Origin: Aspidiotus rigidus
Lineage: Eukaryota > Arthropoda > Insecta > Hemiptera > Diaspididae
Length of the DNA stretch: 64,000 nucleotides
Assembly: GCA_035079385.1 (NCBI GenBank)
Contig: JAVHKY010000054.1
Location: 17,650,001 to 17,714,000 of the forward strand
Reading direction: 5' to 3'
Below the pieces are notes generated by a model. That model was not told where the DNA came from. It made no database searches and worked only from the letters and a program-made list of their open reading frames with translations. The position numbers and the translations under genes are program-made. Shown piece after piece: positions 9,866-19,673 of this stretch. Position 1 is the stretch's first letter. Each line of letters begins with the position of its first letter.

Positions 9866-12800
9866 ATGACTTCTAATACTAGATCTAATTTATTTAACCC
9901 AGCTAAAACTACTACGAATAATAACCTAAATAAAATCAATAAGACAATAGAAGATGATAAAAATAAAATTAAGGTTAAATATTTAAATATGGATAGAAAA
10001 AAGGCCCAACAGTTGGAAATTTTAAAAGACTGTAAAAATGAGTTAATAATTCTGGCAGAACCCAACTACAAAAATGAAAAACTTCTTGGCCTAAGAACTG
10101 ATATTTACTCAGCAATCACAATGGGTGATATAGCAATTTGTTACAAAAATCGCATCAACTTGTTTGAAATTCAAAAGAACCAATCTACCATAATTATAAA
10201 AATAGAGGAAGTAGTAATCATTGCAATATATTGGTCGCCTAATGAATTAAATGAAATTATAGAAAAGAGAACTAGAGACTTACAGGAATACATAATACTA
10301 GACCTGAAAAATGAAAAAATTATTTTGATAGGAGATTTCAATACCAGATCAGTTATTTATGAGAAACTAAACGGCATAAGTTACAATAAAAGAAGAGCCC
10401 AAGCCTTTGAAGAATTCTTAATGACAAGTAATCTAACAGTTAGAAATCCATACAATTTTAAAACATTTGAAAATAAAAACGGATCTAGCGTAATTGATCT
10501 GATAATCACCAATGAAAGGATTAAAAATCAGGTTCAAAACATTAAAATTAAAAATGAAAGTCTTTCGTACCATAAATCAATAAACTTTGAAATTACAGAT
10601 ATTTGCAATTTTGAACATGAAAAAAACAAAACATGGGCTGTTAATTATGAAAAGTTTGAAAGGATAATTGAAGTAACAGATTTTGACGAAATAGTGGAAA
10701 AAATTGAAAACAGTATAGACATAAAAGAGCTAGACAACCAATTAATAGAATTCTCTGAAATAATTAAAAGTAAGCGAAAAGAATGTCTAGTTGAGATAAT
10801 AGAAAGGAAAAATGAGACATGGTGGAATGATAGATTAGAAACCCAGAAAAAACTAATTAAAAAGCTAACTAAACTTAAATACAAATATAAAAGAGCCAAA
10901 AAAAACATGTACCTAGAGAGTCTAATAGAATTAATGAAAATTTTGAAATCACAGTATACGCAGGAAATAATAGAGAATAAAAATAAGATATGGAAGAATC
11001 TTATAACCGAGAGCTCAGTTTGGGGGAAACCGTACAAAATTATAATGGAGAAATATAAGAAATTTGAATTCCCTCCCATCAAGCTTGGTAATAAAATTAT
11101 CACTGAAGAAAAAGAAAAGTACAAAGAAATTTTTCTAAATATTTTCCCAAACATAAATGATCCCCTCAAAGAATATGAGAATGAACAAGGAAATAACATA
11201 GAAATTGACGAGCTCCTAATAAAAAATATAATAAAAAAACTAAACAATAGGAAGGCTAATGGCCATGATGATATCTCCAATAAAATGCTCAAAATAATTA
11301 ACAAACAGTCACCAGAAATCTTCAAAACAATTTTTCAGAAACTTTTAAGCATAAACTATTTCCCAGAAACGTGGAAACTAGGTAAAATAAAACTCTTGAA
11401 TAAACCTAATAAGAATCCTGCTGAAATAAACTCATATAGACCACTAACCTTACTGCCCACCCTTGGAAAAGTTTATGAGAAAATAATAAAATATTATCTT
11501 AATCAAGAAATTGAAAAACTTAGCATTTTTCATGAACAACAATATGGATTTAGAGAAGGGCGATCCACAGAAACAGCCTTGATTGAATTAACTAAAACGC
11601 TGGACCAATTTAGAAAAATATTTAAACATGTAATTTTAGTCAGTTTTGATATTACAGGGGCTTTCAACTGGGTCAAATGGTCAAGATTACTAGAAACAAT
11701 GGAGAAAAAGGAGATTAATAGTCAATTAATACAAATTATTCAGAGCTACTTTGAAAACAGAAAAATATGTTTCTTTGACAAAGATAATAACCTAAAGTTA
11801 GAACATGCTTTATCCTCGGGAGTACCACAAGGCTCAGCCTTATCGCCAACATTGTTTAATATTGCAATGACTGAAGTACATGAAGCAGTAAAGGAAACAA
11901 AAAAATTCAAACTCTTGAGCTATGCCGATGACCTGCTGATAATAGCGGGAATAAATAAAATGACTGACTCTCAATTAATAAATGATAAGATAGAAATGAT
12001 AAAACTTAAACTGGAATACTTAGGCCTAACACTCAATCCGAATAAAACACAGATGCTTTTCCTATCTCGGAGACATAAAAAATACGAATTTCGAAAAAGA
12101 ATGGAAGGAAAAATAAAGTTGGGGCAGGAGAAAATAATATTCCATACAGAAATGAAATATCTAGGAATAATCATCGACCAAAACCTAAACTTTAATAAAC
12201 ACGTAGAATACATTACAAACAAATTAAGAAAATATTATAATAAAATTCGGGCTTTATATGGTAACACTTTTGGTATGGACACATATAAAAGAGAAATATT
12301 GTACAATGCACTTTTTCGCTCAATAATAGAATATGGCTCCCTTGCTTATTTTGAGAAACTTAGGAATACTGAGATTAAGAAACTAAAATCACTCCAAAGG
12401 ACAGTATTAATAGGAATAATTTCAGCATACAGAACAGTATCTCATACAGCCTCACACGTTATAGCTGGAATAACCCCAATTGATTTGCAATTAAGCCAAA
12501 CTAACAAAATAAAAACATTAAAAATAAAATTCAAAGAAAATAAAATAACGAAAAAAGAAATGGTAGAAAGCATAAAAACAATAAGATTAGATACAATTAA
12601 AAATTGGCAGGAGCAATATGAAAAAGAAACGACAGGTAGGAGAACGGCTAAATTGATTCCAGACATAGGGATAAGACTTGAAAACAAGAAATTGAAATCA
12701 AATTATTTTTTAACACAGTATTTGATGGGACATGGGAATTTTGCAACGTACCTCAAAAATTTCAATATTATAAATGATAGTCAATGCAGGGAATGCTTAA

Positions 12801-12976
12801 ATTCTGATGATGATCCGGATCACACCTTTATAAAATGCAAAAATTTTGATCGTATCAGGGGGGATGCTAAAATAACTACAGAGGAATTGGGACAGTGCCT
12901 GCAGAACGGGGAATGCCACCAAAAATTGGATGGATATATAAGAAAGATATTAAAAACCAAAAAAGAAATCAAATAG
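9866..12976 (+). CDS. Non-LTR retrotransposon ORF2: endonuclease and reverse transcriptase
   Basis: An uninterrupted 1036-aa protein. The N-terminal third is an APE-like endonuclease: AEPN near residue 64, GDFN at 156-159, SVIDLIIT near 210, and SYH in place of the usual SDH. The middle is a reverse transcriptase: SYRPLTLLPTLGK, then FDITGAFN (catalytic D595), GVPQGSALSP (652-661) and YADD (686-689). The end is a zinc finger, C974-x2-C977-x8-H986-x4-C991. Domain order fits the R1/LOA/Jockey/I group. Codon use is very A-rich and differs from the flanks. The start is the first Met of the open frame. No ORF1 lies upstream, where a PLE scrap begins within 40 bp, so the copy is probably 5'-truncated. 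All visible catalytic motifs are present, so it is likely young. Confidence 0.93.
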   Translation: MTSNTRSNLFNPAKTTTNNNLNKINKTIEDDKNKIKVKYLNMDRKKAQQLEILKDCKNELIILAEPNYKNEKLLGLRTDIYSAITMGDIAICYKNRINLFEIQKNQSTIIIKIEEVVIIAIYWSPNELNEIIEKRTRDLQEYIILDLKNEKIILIGDFNTRSVIYEKLNGISYNKRRAQAFEEFLMTSNLTVRNPYNFKTFENKNGSSVIDLIITNERIKNQVQNIKIKNESLSYHKSINFEITDICNFEHEKNKTWAVNYEKFERIIEVTDFDEIVEKIENSIDIKELDNQLIEFSEIIKSKRKECLVEIIERKNETWWNDRLETQKKLIKKLTKLKYKYKRAKKNMYLESLIELMKILKSQYTQEIIENKNKIWKNLITESSVWGKPYKIIMEKYKKFEFPPIKLGNKIITEEKEKYKEIFLNIFPNINDPLKEYENEQGNNIEIDELLIKNIIKKLNNRKANGHDDISNKMLKIINKQSPEIFKTIFQKLLSINYFPETWKLGKIKLLNKPNKNPAEINSYRPLTLLPTLGKVYEKIIKYYLNQEIEKLSIFHEQQYGFREGRSTETALIELTKTLDQFRKIFKHVILVSFDITGAFNWVKWSRLLETMEKKEINSQLIQIIQSYFENRKICFFDKDNNLKLEHALSSGVPQGSALSPTLFNIAMTEVHEAVKETKKFKLLSYADDLLIIAGINKMTDSQLINDKIEMIKLKLEYLGLTLNPNKTQMLFLSRRHKKYEFRKRMEGKIKLGQEKIIFHTEMKYLGIIIDQNLNFNKHVEYITNKLRKYYNKIRALYGNTFGMDTYKREILYNALFRSIIEYGSLAYFEKLRNTEIKKLKSLQRTVLIGIISAYRTVSHTASHVIAGITPIDLQLSQTNKIKTLKIKFKENKITKKEMVESIKTIRLDTIKNWQEQYEKETTGRRTAKLIPDIGIRLENKKLKSNYFLTQYLMGHGNFATYLKNFNIINDSQCRECLNSDDDPDHTFIKCKNFDRIRGDAKITTEELGQCLQNGECHQKLDGYIRKILKTKKEIK

Positions 12977-12997
12977 ACTGAGAGGAGAAGGAAGGAA

Positions 12998-13000
12998 AAA

Positions 13001-13073
<73 letters not shown>

Positions 13074-13200
13074 ATAATAATAATAATAATAATAAAAAAA
13101 TAAAAATAATTAATAAATAAATAAAATAAAATAAAAATAAATAAATAAATAAAATTAAATTAAATTAATAAATAGATAAGATAATAAAATAAGTAAAGTT
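12998..13200. repeat. (TAA)n microsatellite and derived AT-rich repeats
   Basis: More than twenty AAT/TAA units lie just after the LINE stop codon and decay into TAAA-type repeats up to about 13200. This is consistent with the tail of a LINE whose RT primes on short 3' repeats. Confidence 0.9.
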
Positions 13201-13272
13201 AAATAAAAACAGAAGTCATACCCTCTTTCAATAGGTAGAGTTAAGTATAGTTATACAGTGTATTTCGAACTC

Positions 13273-13325
13273 GTCATGAGAGGGGTGGGGAAAAACCATG
13301 GTAAAACCCACCCAACTCTCATGAC
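13273..13325 (+). other. Strong stem-loop in the LINE 3' region
   Basis: GTCATGAGAG-GGGTGGG pairs with CCCACCC-AACTCTCATGAC across a loop of about 17 bases. It lies between the (TAA)n tract and the terminal poly(A) (13367-13392). A stem at this point could be the 3' structure recognised by the element RT, but that is inference. It lacks the conserved core of a hammerhead ribozyme. Confidence 0.6.
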
Positions 13326-13465
13326 TAAATGTAATGTTTAAATTTAAATAAATAAATTAATTAATTAAAAAAAAAAAAAAAAAAAAAAAAAATATATAAT
13401 GTTACGACTAGATTAAACCTTATGGTCCATTCGAGACTCTCCTCCCCTTTGAGTTTGATTACTTC

Positions 13466-13818
13466 ATGCGGGACGTCAATGAAAAGTGTCAGAAGTTTGA
13501 GGTGAACTTGAAGGAGAAGAAAAATAGGAAGTTTTCCTCCCTAATGAAGGTTAATGGTGATGTGGTTGAGGAAAGGGCGAGTGACGGTGTTTCCCTTCAT
13601 AAATTCTATAAGAAGGTGGAGGCAGACAAGAAAGAAGTATGCAAAATTTGTAAGGATGGAGTGTTGCGAACGATGACCGAGTACAGCGGTCACATTTTCT
13701 CGGACCATTTCAATTCATCCAAGTTTGTGTGCCCCTACTATAACCCCGAGATAAACTGGATCGAATGTAAACATGCATTCTGCAGTAGACGACAATACCA
13801 GCATCATGTGAAGGCAGA
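13466..13818 (+). pseudogene. PLE N-terminal zinc-finger segment, part 1
   Basis: The open frame encodes a basic N-terminus and then a C-x2-C-x13-H-x4-H finger (CKIC ... HIFSDH), followed by a second Cys/His cluster (FVCPYY ... CKHAFC ... HH). The frame is cut where the MULE-type element begins at 13819 and resumes at 15013 with KPADMPF in a matching frame. Zinc fingers upstream of the RT are not part of the canonical Penelope protein but could bind nucleic acid. The start Met is only the first in frame; the true start is unknown. Confidence 0.6.
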
Positions 13819-15007
13819 TTTTCCCTAATACATATTCCCTAACGACAAATTCCCCAACCGACAAATTCCCTAATGAAATTTTCCCTGAAACAATTGACCC
13901 TAACGACAAATTGCCAAAAAGACATTTTCCCGAAAGTAAATTTCACTACAGAATTTAATACGTCATTTTCCCTAAAAATATTTTCAGCAAACCATATTAA
14001 TGAAATGAAAAATTTAATTGTTTCATGAAATAGTTACATTTGCCGAGATAGAACGTAGGTATTCAAGTCGAGGGCGCGTGTTGTATTCAGCTGCTATGCT
14101 TTCCAACCGGTTTTGTAGTTCAATCCATTTAGCAGTTGGTGCAGCCTTAACTTTCTTGCCCATAGAAAGCTCAACTCTACATTTCTTCGAGTTGCAAAAA
14201 CGATTATTCTTTGTGTTACTGGCTGGTCCTCCTCTTCCTGTTGTTCTCCTTCTTCATCATCATCGTCGTCACATGCCTGAGGAGGAGGTCCGGAATCGTA
14301 GAGAACAAACTGTTCTCCCAACAATGTTTTTTGGTATCTCGCTGGCAATTCTCCAAGGTCTGACAGTCTTATTGGATTACCAGGAAGCTCCTTACGCCGT
14401 ATTCTTTGTAGTGATCGAACAAGTGCAGGCTGGGTCGGCATCTGACTCAGTACCTCCTCCTCTACACCTTGCAACTCATTACGAATCAGCTGTGACGGAG
14501 GTTGCGCTGGATTCTCTGCTGCTTTGCGTTGTATAGACCTTGTCAACTGTCGGGCAACATTCTCGTCTACGTTTGGCGGATGGTCATGTCTCGATTCATC
14601 AGGACCTTTGTACACCATCATTGGCTGGCCGCTTGTTGGATCTGTAGTTACGGCACGGGCTTTGCACTCCTTGCGCTTCGCTAATCTACATACCCAGTAT
14701 GTACGTCCTCCTTTTGTCAGCGCTTTCTGGTAAACGTACCCATCCAGGGTCATCTGCTTTCCATCGAACTGTGGTGGCATTTTGCTGCACTACTGACAAG
14801 TACTCAGCGAACTGCCGACGTCTTCACTGATTTTGCAATTGCTATGCAAATGGATATTATCACAGTAGAGAAAACGCGTTAGGAAATTTGTCGTTAGCGA
14901 TAATTGTTTTAGCGAAAATTCCATTAGGTAATTTCTTGTTTAGGGAATTTGTCGTTGGGGAAATTTTTTTTAGGGAATGTTTATTTAGGGAGAATGTATT
15001 AGAGAAA
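13819..15007 (-). mobile_element. MULE-like DNA transposon (deletion derivative) inside the PLE
   Basis: The unit has imperfect terminal inverted repeats (TTTTCCCTAATAC on the left, TTTCTCTAATAC as the complement on the right). Many subterminal copies of TTCCCTAACGACAAATTCCC-like motifs occur in opposite orientation at the two ends. It encloses a minus-strand FLYWCH-domain ORF. Insect MULE/Phantom-type transposons combine FLYWCH with a downstream transposase; the transposase is missing here. Flanking sequence rejoins the PLE zinc-finger frame. No clean 9-bp target duplication is left. Confidence 0.75.
14094..14780 (-). CDS. FLYWCH zinc-finger protein, truncated MULE transposase N-terminus
   Basis: A 228-aa frame. 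Residues 12-67 form a FLYWCH-type zinc finger: Tyr28-Trp29, Cys31, Cys39 and the His65-x-His67 pair. A conserved helical region follows (TRSIQRKAAENP, then RSLQRIRRKELPGNP). An acidic stretch of Asp/Glu comes next, and then RIIVFATRRNVEL, the sequence that normally leads into the MULE transposase catalytic core. Here the frame diverges and ends after about 30 residues, so the catalytic part is deleted. The protein may bind the subterminal repeats around it, but it cannot transpose DNA. It could also be a repressor; that is inference. Confidence 0.75.
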   Translation of the reverse strand: MPPQFDGKQMTLDGYVYQKALTKGGRTYWVCRLAKRKECKARAVTTDPTSGQPMMVYKGPDESRHDHPPNVDENVARQLTRSIQRKAAENPAQPPSQLIRNELQGVEEEVLSQMPTQPALVRSLQRIRRKELPGNPIRLSDLGELPARYQKTLLGEQFVLYDSGPPPQACDDDDDEEGEQQEEEDQPVTQRIIVFATRRNVELSFLWARKLRLHQLLNGLNYKTGWKA

Positions 15008-15461
15008 GTGACGTGAAACCGGCAGATATGCCATTTGATAATACACACGAACTCAGAAAGCAGTGGATGCTGCCCTCAATGGAAACGCGCTGTGTACAAC
15101 AGTGTTTGGAAGTTTTCCCAACCGAAGATGACCTCGGCCTTCACATCCAGACTAGGCATAGAGCAGGCCTTGATAGCGTAGTGCCTGAGAACTTGCGAAG
15201 GCAAGTTGCTGAAAGAAAATTTGGATGTTTTCACCAGTGCCTAGTTCAACGCACCACAGAAAAATAAATAACAGTCAGGTAGTGTTTAATAGTGACGAAA
15301 CAACCGTCCTTGAAGAAGGTTTGAAATTCAGTCTACCTCCCCTCAAGAGGGATGAAACTTTGGCGAATATTTCTGCGGATCTTGCTGTTAAAATTTATCC
15401 TGGTTTTAATACCCAGAAAGTCTGTGCCGAATTAGTCCGCAATAACCCCTCCCTTGCATGA
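15008..15461 (+). pseudogene. PLE N-terminal segment, part 2
   Basis: Two overlapping frames (15013-15267 and 15225-15461) join by a frameshift near 15230-15265. The first contains another finger-like pattern, C-x3-C-x12-H-x4-H (CVQQC ... HIQTRH). The second contains GLKFSLPPLKRDET, typical of the region before the RT in Penelope-like elements. It ends at a TGA near 15459. This links the zinc fingers and the RT as one original protein. Confidence 0.6.
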
Positions 15462-15486
15462 GTAATAAATTGGGAGGAGTGATTTA

Positions 15487-16108
15487 AGGTTTAAAAAGGA
15501 AGATTAAAGAGAGAGATTTAATCGTCACTAAGGCTGACAAGGGCAATGCTGTTGTGGTGATGGAGAAATCCGCCTCTTCTTCTACAGTCCACGAAGTCCT
15601 TCAGCAGTGTGGTGCTAAAGAGAGTGAGGATTTCAGCTTCCCTAGGCACGTTAAAGAAGTTAGGAGTGTCATCAACAGGAGTGAGGCTATCATCAAAACT
15701 CCTGCTTTGAAGAAAGCCCTCCTTGTTCCTAACCCTGCACCCCCCCTCCTCTACGGGCTGCCCAAAATGCATAGGAACAATACCCCGATGCAACCCGTTG
15801 TTTCTTTTATCTCCTCACCTACCTACCTCCTTGCCAAATTCCTGGACCGTTGGTTCAAAAATCGCTTTGATTTTGAATCTCCCCATTCGTTCTTGAGTTC
15901 GGCCTCCTTAACTGACGTCCTGAAGGGTGTAAGTCTTCCCCCGGGAACGACCATCTGCTCGTTTGATGTTGTTGGTTTGTTCCCGAATATTCCTAAGGCT
16001 GCTACTATCCAGCGTATGGGTGAGCTACTCGTCAAAGCCAACATTCCTCATAATGAGCTTCACGACTTCTTCGATTTTCTGAATATTTGCTGGTCCCCCA
16101 ACTACTGT
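15487..16108 (+). pseudogene. PLE reverse transcriptase, proximal half
   Basis: The frame opens after a stop at 15484 and reads DLIVTKADKGNAVVVM, LYGLPKMHRNNTPMQPVV, SSPTYLLAKFL and CSFDVVGLFPNIP (the first catalytic Asp region), down to FLNICWSPNYC at 16107. These are the fingers and first palm motifs of a Penelope RT. The frame is then interrupted by the inverted-repeat element at 16109 and continues at 18515 with ERKFFEFFDEVA. Confidence 0.85.
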
Positions 16109-16182
16109 AAAGGCTCTAGCCGGGTAAGGGGGGGGGATGGCCTTGGTCGGAAAATGTTTCAAATGTCCGTCAAAATGTTGTC

Positions 16183-16503
16183 TGTAACGTGGAAAAGCTC
16201 CGGCTGGCGATGACTCTACGTTAGAACGATTGATCCGCGATCTCTTATACGATGATGACCCGTACTCAACGTTCGTACATATGACGTGAAACAACGATCT
16301 TTTCGCTAATAATTGCGACCGCGAATTGAAATCGTCGGTCTTCTACCTTACAGTTTATATACACCGAAAATGGTTTATACAATCGTGCCTTAGGACTCTA
16401 CGTGCTTTGGTACACTCACGTTTTTCTTATTTTATCTAGATCACGCACCGTCAATATCTTAATTATTTACCATTCAGAGATTGTGTCAATTCTCATCGTC
16501 ACA
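16183..16503. mobile_element. Solo LTR inside the left arm of the inverted-repeat element
   Basis: A 321-bp unit begins TGTAACG and ends CGTCACA, flanked by a perfect 5-bp duplication TTGTC (16178-16182 and 16504-16508). The right arm of the host element shows the uninterrupted sequence, so the insertion boundaries are certain. The TG...CA ends and the 5-bp duplication identify it as a solo LTR. It has a TATATA-like sequence near 16355. Confidence 0.88.
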
Positions 16504-16989
16504 TTGTCCCCCATGAGAAAACTCGAAATCCAAAAGTGGACCCATCCGCTCACCCACATGGGCTGCAGAGTGATTTTTAGGCCTAAAATCCAAGTGGCTA
16601 TATCTCAGCCAAGAATGATCGCACAGCGATGAAACTTGACGACATTTTAGTATATATGTGAACGTTTATCCATGGTATTTTTTTCGAAAAAAAAACATTC
16701 ATATTTTCCTTAGTTTCTAGCTATAACAAAACATCAAACTCGAATAAAAAAAAATGGGGGGGGGATCTGGGAAAAATCATTCATTTGAAGCGCCATACCC
16801 TCTACTACAACATACATGAGTACCATAGTCCTCGGTCAGGTGCAACATTCCCAAAAAAAAATCAATATTCAATGAATTTCTGTGATTTTTCCATGAATAG
16901 CGGGGTGAACTATGACTGCTACCGCAATAGACCGCGAGAAATCAATGGTCCATGTTCGAGGGGAAGAATACGCACTCCTCCGTGAGATG

Positions 16990-18090
16990 AAATGGGAATG
17001 TTGATAGACCAAAAATATATTTTTAGTATTTCGTTTATCGATTTGGTCAGTTCTTATGTAAACACGTCCACCGATGAGGTAGAGAACATTAGATTGAGAA
17101 AAATAGTTGAAAAATTCTCCAGTCGCTGGAACGACTCTGAAAATAGTAGAGAAGTGAGAAAATCCACTTTTTCACCCTGGAGGACTGTGAGTTTTGGTAT
17201 TTCATTCATCAATTCGTTCAATTCCTAAGTAAAAATGTATCCCAAATCTGAAAAAAATAGTCAAAAAATTCTCCAGCCGCTGTAATGGTCTGGAAAGGAT
17301 AAATAATTGAGAACAACCAATTTTTTACCCTGGAGGACCGTGAGTTTTGGTATTGCGTTCATCAATTAGGTCAATTCTTATGTAAACACATTCGCCGAAT
17401 CCGAAAAAAATGGTCAAAAAATTCTCCAGCTGCTGGAACCTTCTGGAAAGGACAAATAATCGAGAACATCTAATTTTTTACCCTGGGGGACCGCGATTTT
17501 TGGTATTTTGTTCATCAATTAGGTAAATTCTTAAGTAAACATGTCCGTCGAGTTTGAAAAAAATAGTCAACAAATTCTCCAGTCGCTGGAACAGTCTGGA
17601 AATAGCAGAAAATTGAGAAAGTTCACTTTTTCAACCTGGAGAACTGCGATTTTTCATAATTCATTCATCAATTGAGGCAAATCTTATGTGAATACATCCG
17701 CCGAGTTGGGAAAAAATAATCAAAAAATTCTCCAGTTTCTGGGATGCCCTGGAAATAGTAAAAACTCTAGGTAATCCACTTTTCCAACATGTAAAACCGT
17801 GATTTTTCATATTCTGTTTATCAACAGGGTCAATTCTTATGTAAATACATCCGCCGAGTTGGAAAAAAATAGTCAATAAATTCTCCAGTCGCTGGAACGA
17901 TCTAGAAATAGTACCAAATCCAGAAAATCAACTATTTCAACATGGAAAGCCCTGATTTTTGGTATGTTCTTCATCAATTAGGTCAAATCTCATGTTCATA
18001 GGTCTTACAAGTTGGAAAAAAAATAGTCAATAAATTCTCCAGTCGCTAGGACGCTCAGGAAATGGTAAAAAACCGATACACACCCACCCC
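16990..18090. repeat. 153-bp tandem satellite (about seven copies)
   Basis: The block ATTCTCCAG recurs at 17114, 17268, 17420, 17574, 17727, 17880 and 18034, a period of 152-154 bp. Each unit also contains a poly-A-rich stretch before the block and a phrase like TTTGGTATTTCATTCATCAATT. Copies differ by substitutions but hardly by length. Confidence 0.92.
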
Positions 18091-18514
18091 TAAGATTCAT
18101 TTCCTTTACTTTAAAGTGTTGAATGTTGCACCTCACCGAGGACTATGGTACTTCAAATGAATGATTTTCCCCAGGTGCCTCCCCCCCAATTTTTTTTTAA
18201 TTCGAGTTTGAAGTTTTGTTATAGCTAGAAACTAGGGAAAATATGGATGTTTTTTTTTGAAAAAAATACCATGGATAAACGTTCACATATACACTATAAT
18301 GTCGTCAAGTTTCATCGCTGTGCGATCATTATTGGCTGAGATATAGCCATTTGGATTTTAGGCCTAAAAATCACTCTGCAGCCCATGTGGGTGAGCGGAT
18401 GGGCCAAATTTTTTGGATTTCCAGTTTTTTCATTGGGGAAAACATTTTGACGGACATTGGAAACATTTTCCGACCAAGGCCATTCCCCCCCCCCCCTTAC
18501 CCGGCTAGAGCCTT

Positions 18515-18956
18515 GGAAAGAAAATTTTTCGAGTTTTTTGATGAAGTAGCGATCCTTATTGGATCACCTTTAGGCTCTCTCATTTCCGAAATTTTCATGT
18601 CTAAGTTTGATCTTGACCTCTTTTTCCTGGAACCAGGTGTTACTTAATCATATTCACTATTGGCACAGGTACGTTGATGACGTTCTATGTACCTGGACTG
18701 GTCCCCCAGATCTCCTTGGTGAGTTTCTGAGGTATCTCAATTCCTGGTACCCTTCCATCAAATTTACGTTGGAAATGGGGGTATTTTCCATCAACTTTTT
18801 GGAATTATCGATCTCTATAATAGACGGTAACCATAAGTTTGGAATTTACAGGAAAGATACTACGACGGATGCTTTATTCCACGGAGGTTCGTTCGGTCCT
18901 GTTGCTCATAAGATGGCTGCTTCCATAGCCTAGTTCACAGACTGACTCGTATTCCT
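18515..18956 (+). pseudogene. PLE reverse transcriptase, distal half with YVDD
   Basis: The first frame (to 18647) reads KFFEFFDEVAILIGSPLGSL, then shifts. The next frame reads HYWHRYVDDVLCTWTGPPD (YVDD at 18670-18681) and continues to a stop near 18932. YVDD is the catalytic box of the RT. One frameshift and one stop separate this from the endonuclease part at 18957. Confidence 0.88.
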
Positions 18957-19673
18957 TTGAGTCAGTCTGACTTTAAGAAAGAATTACTCACAATAAAACA
19001 CCTGGCTAGAGTGAATGGGGTCAATGTCGACGTCGACGTGATGGTTCGGAGGAAAGTTACGAGGAGCCTTCTTGATTCCACCACCACGATCCGCGATCGT
19101 CGTTTGCGATGGATCAGTCTCCCTTTCCTGGGGAAGTCCTCCCTCCAATTGGGTCGGGGCCTTCGCCCGTTTGGCTTCAGACCCGCGTTTTACAACCCTA
19201 CCACAGTCAAGAGGTTGTTTATGAGGCTGAAGAGCCCCATACCCGTTGATGAGAGGAGTGGTGTTTATAAGTTGGAATGTAGGGACTTCGGAGGCTTTTA
19301 TATTGGTGAGACCAGCCACCAAATGAAAGTTAGAGTAGCTAAGCACCTGAAGTTTTGGAATAAAGGACACTTAGGGGAGTCAGCTTTTGCTGATCATCTA
19401 ATAAACCGTAACCACAGCTTCCGCGAAGGATCGGAAAAGTTCCTCCATAAGAAGAACTCCAACTGTAAACGCATCGCTCTCGAGCATATAGAGATAATGC
19501 GTCATCTCAACATCAATGGCATTACTGTACTCAACTCGTACGTTCCGGAAGATAGCCTGATTGAACTGGTTTATGATTCACACCGCGATTTCTCCTTTAA
19601 CCAATCTCAATACCTTGTTTTTCTCTTCTGTTCGTCCGTTGCTTTCAGTTCAGGCTTGATGATGGTTTATTAA
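18957..19673 (+). pseudogene. PLE thumb and GIY-YIG endonuclease
   Basis: The 238-codon open frame begins with the region after the RT (DFKKELLTIKHLARVNGV) and runs into a GIY-YIG endonuclease domain: SGVYKLECRDFGGFYIGETS, then an Arg in KVRVAKH and downstream conserved residues (SAFADHLINRNHSF). GIY-YIG cuts target DNA in Penelope-like elements. The frame ends at a natural-looking stop. The Met at 18957 is not the original start; it follows an upstream stop. Confidence 0.88.

Larger units (their letters stand above)
9866..13392 (+). mobile_element. 5'-truncated non-LTR retrotransposon with (TAA)n and poly(A) tails
   Basis: The unit comprises the intact ORF2, a 3' (TAA)n microsatellite with derived A/T repeats, a hairpin-bearing segment, and a final poly(A) run. 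(TAA)n tails are known for I-type elements, and A tails for Jockey and RTE. Whether 13200-13392 belongs to this element or to a second short retroposed unit is unclear. Confidence 0.7.
16109..18514. mobile_element. Long inverted-repeat element with internal satellite
   Basis: Arms of about 400 bp (16109-16852 without its LTR insert, and 18118-18514) are inverted copies of each other. Both start AAGGCTCTAGCCGGGTAAGG and then have a long G (or C) run. The centre is a 153-bp tandem satellite. No transposase is present. It splits the PLE RT. No target duplication is evident at the borders, so the class (foldback, TIR-satellite or other) is uncertain. Confidence 0.85.

Noticed and set aside
10645..11325. 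226-aa open frame on the minus strand
   Set aside because: It lies fully antisense to the intact LINE ORF, is rich in Leu/Ile/Phe/Ser as expected from A-rich sense codons, and shows no domain.
13273..13325. Hammerhead or other self-cleaving ribozyme
   Set aside because: The stem lacks the CUGANGA and GAAA core sequences of a hammerhead.
16990..18090. Regular repeats that might suggest a CRISPR array
   Set aside because: The whole 153-bp unit repeats, with no unique spacers, in a eukaryotic inverted-repeat element.
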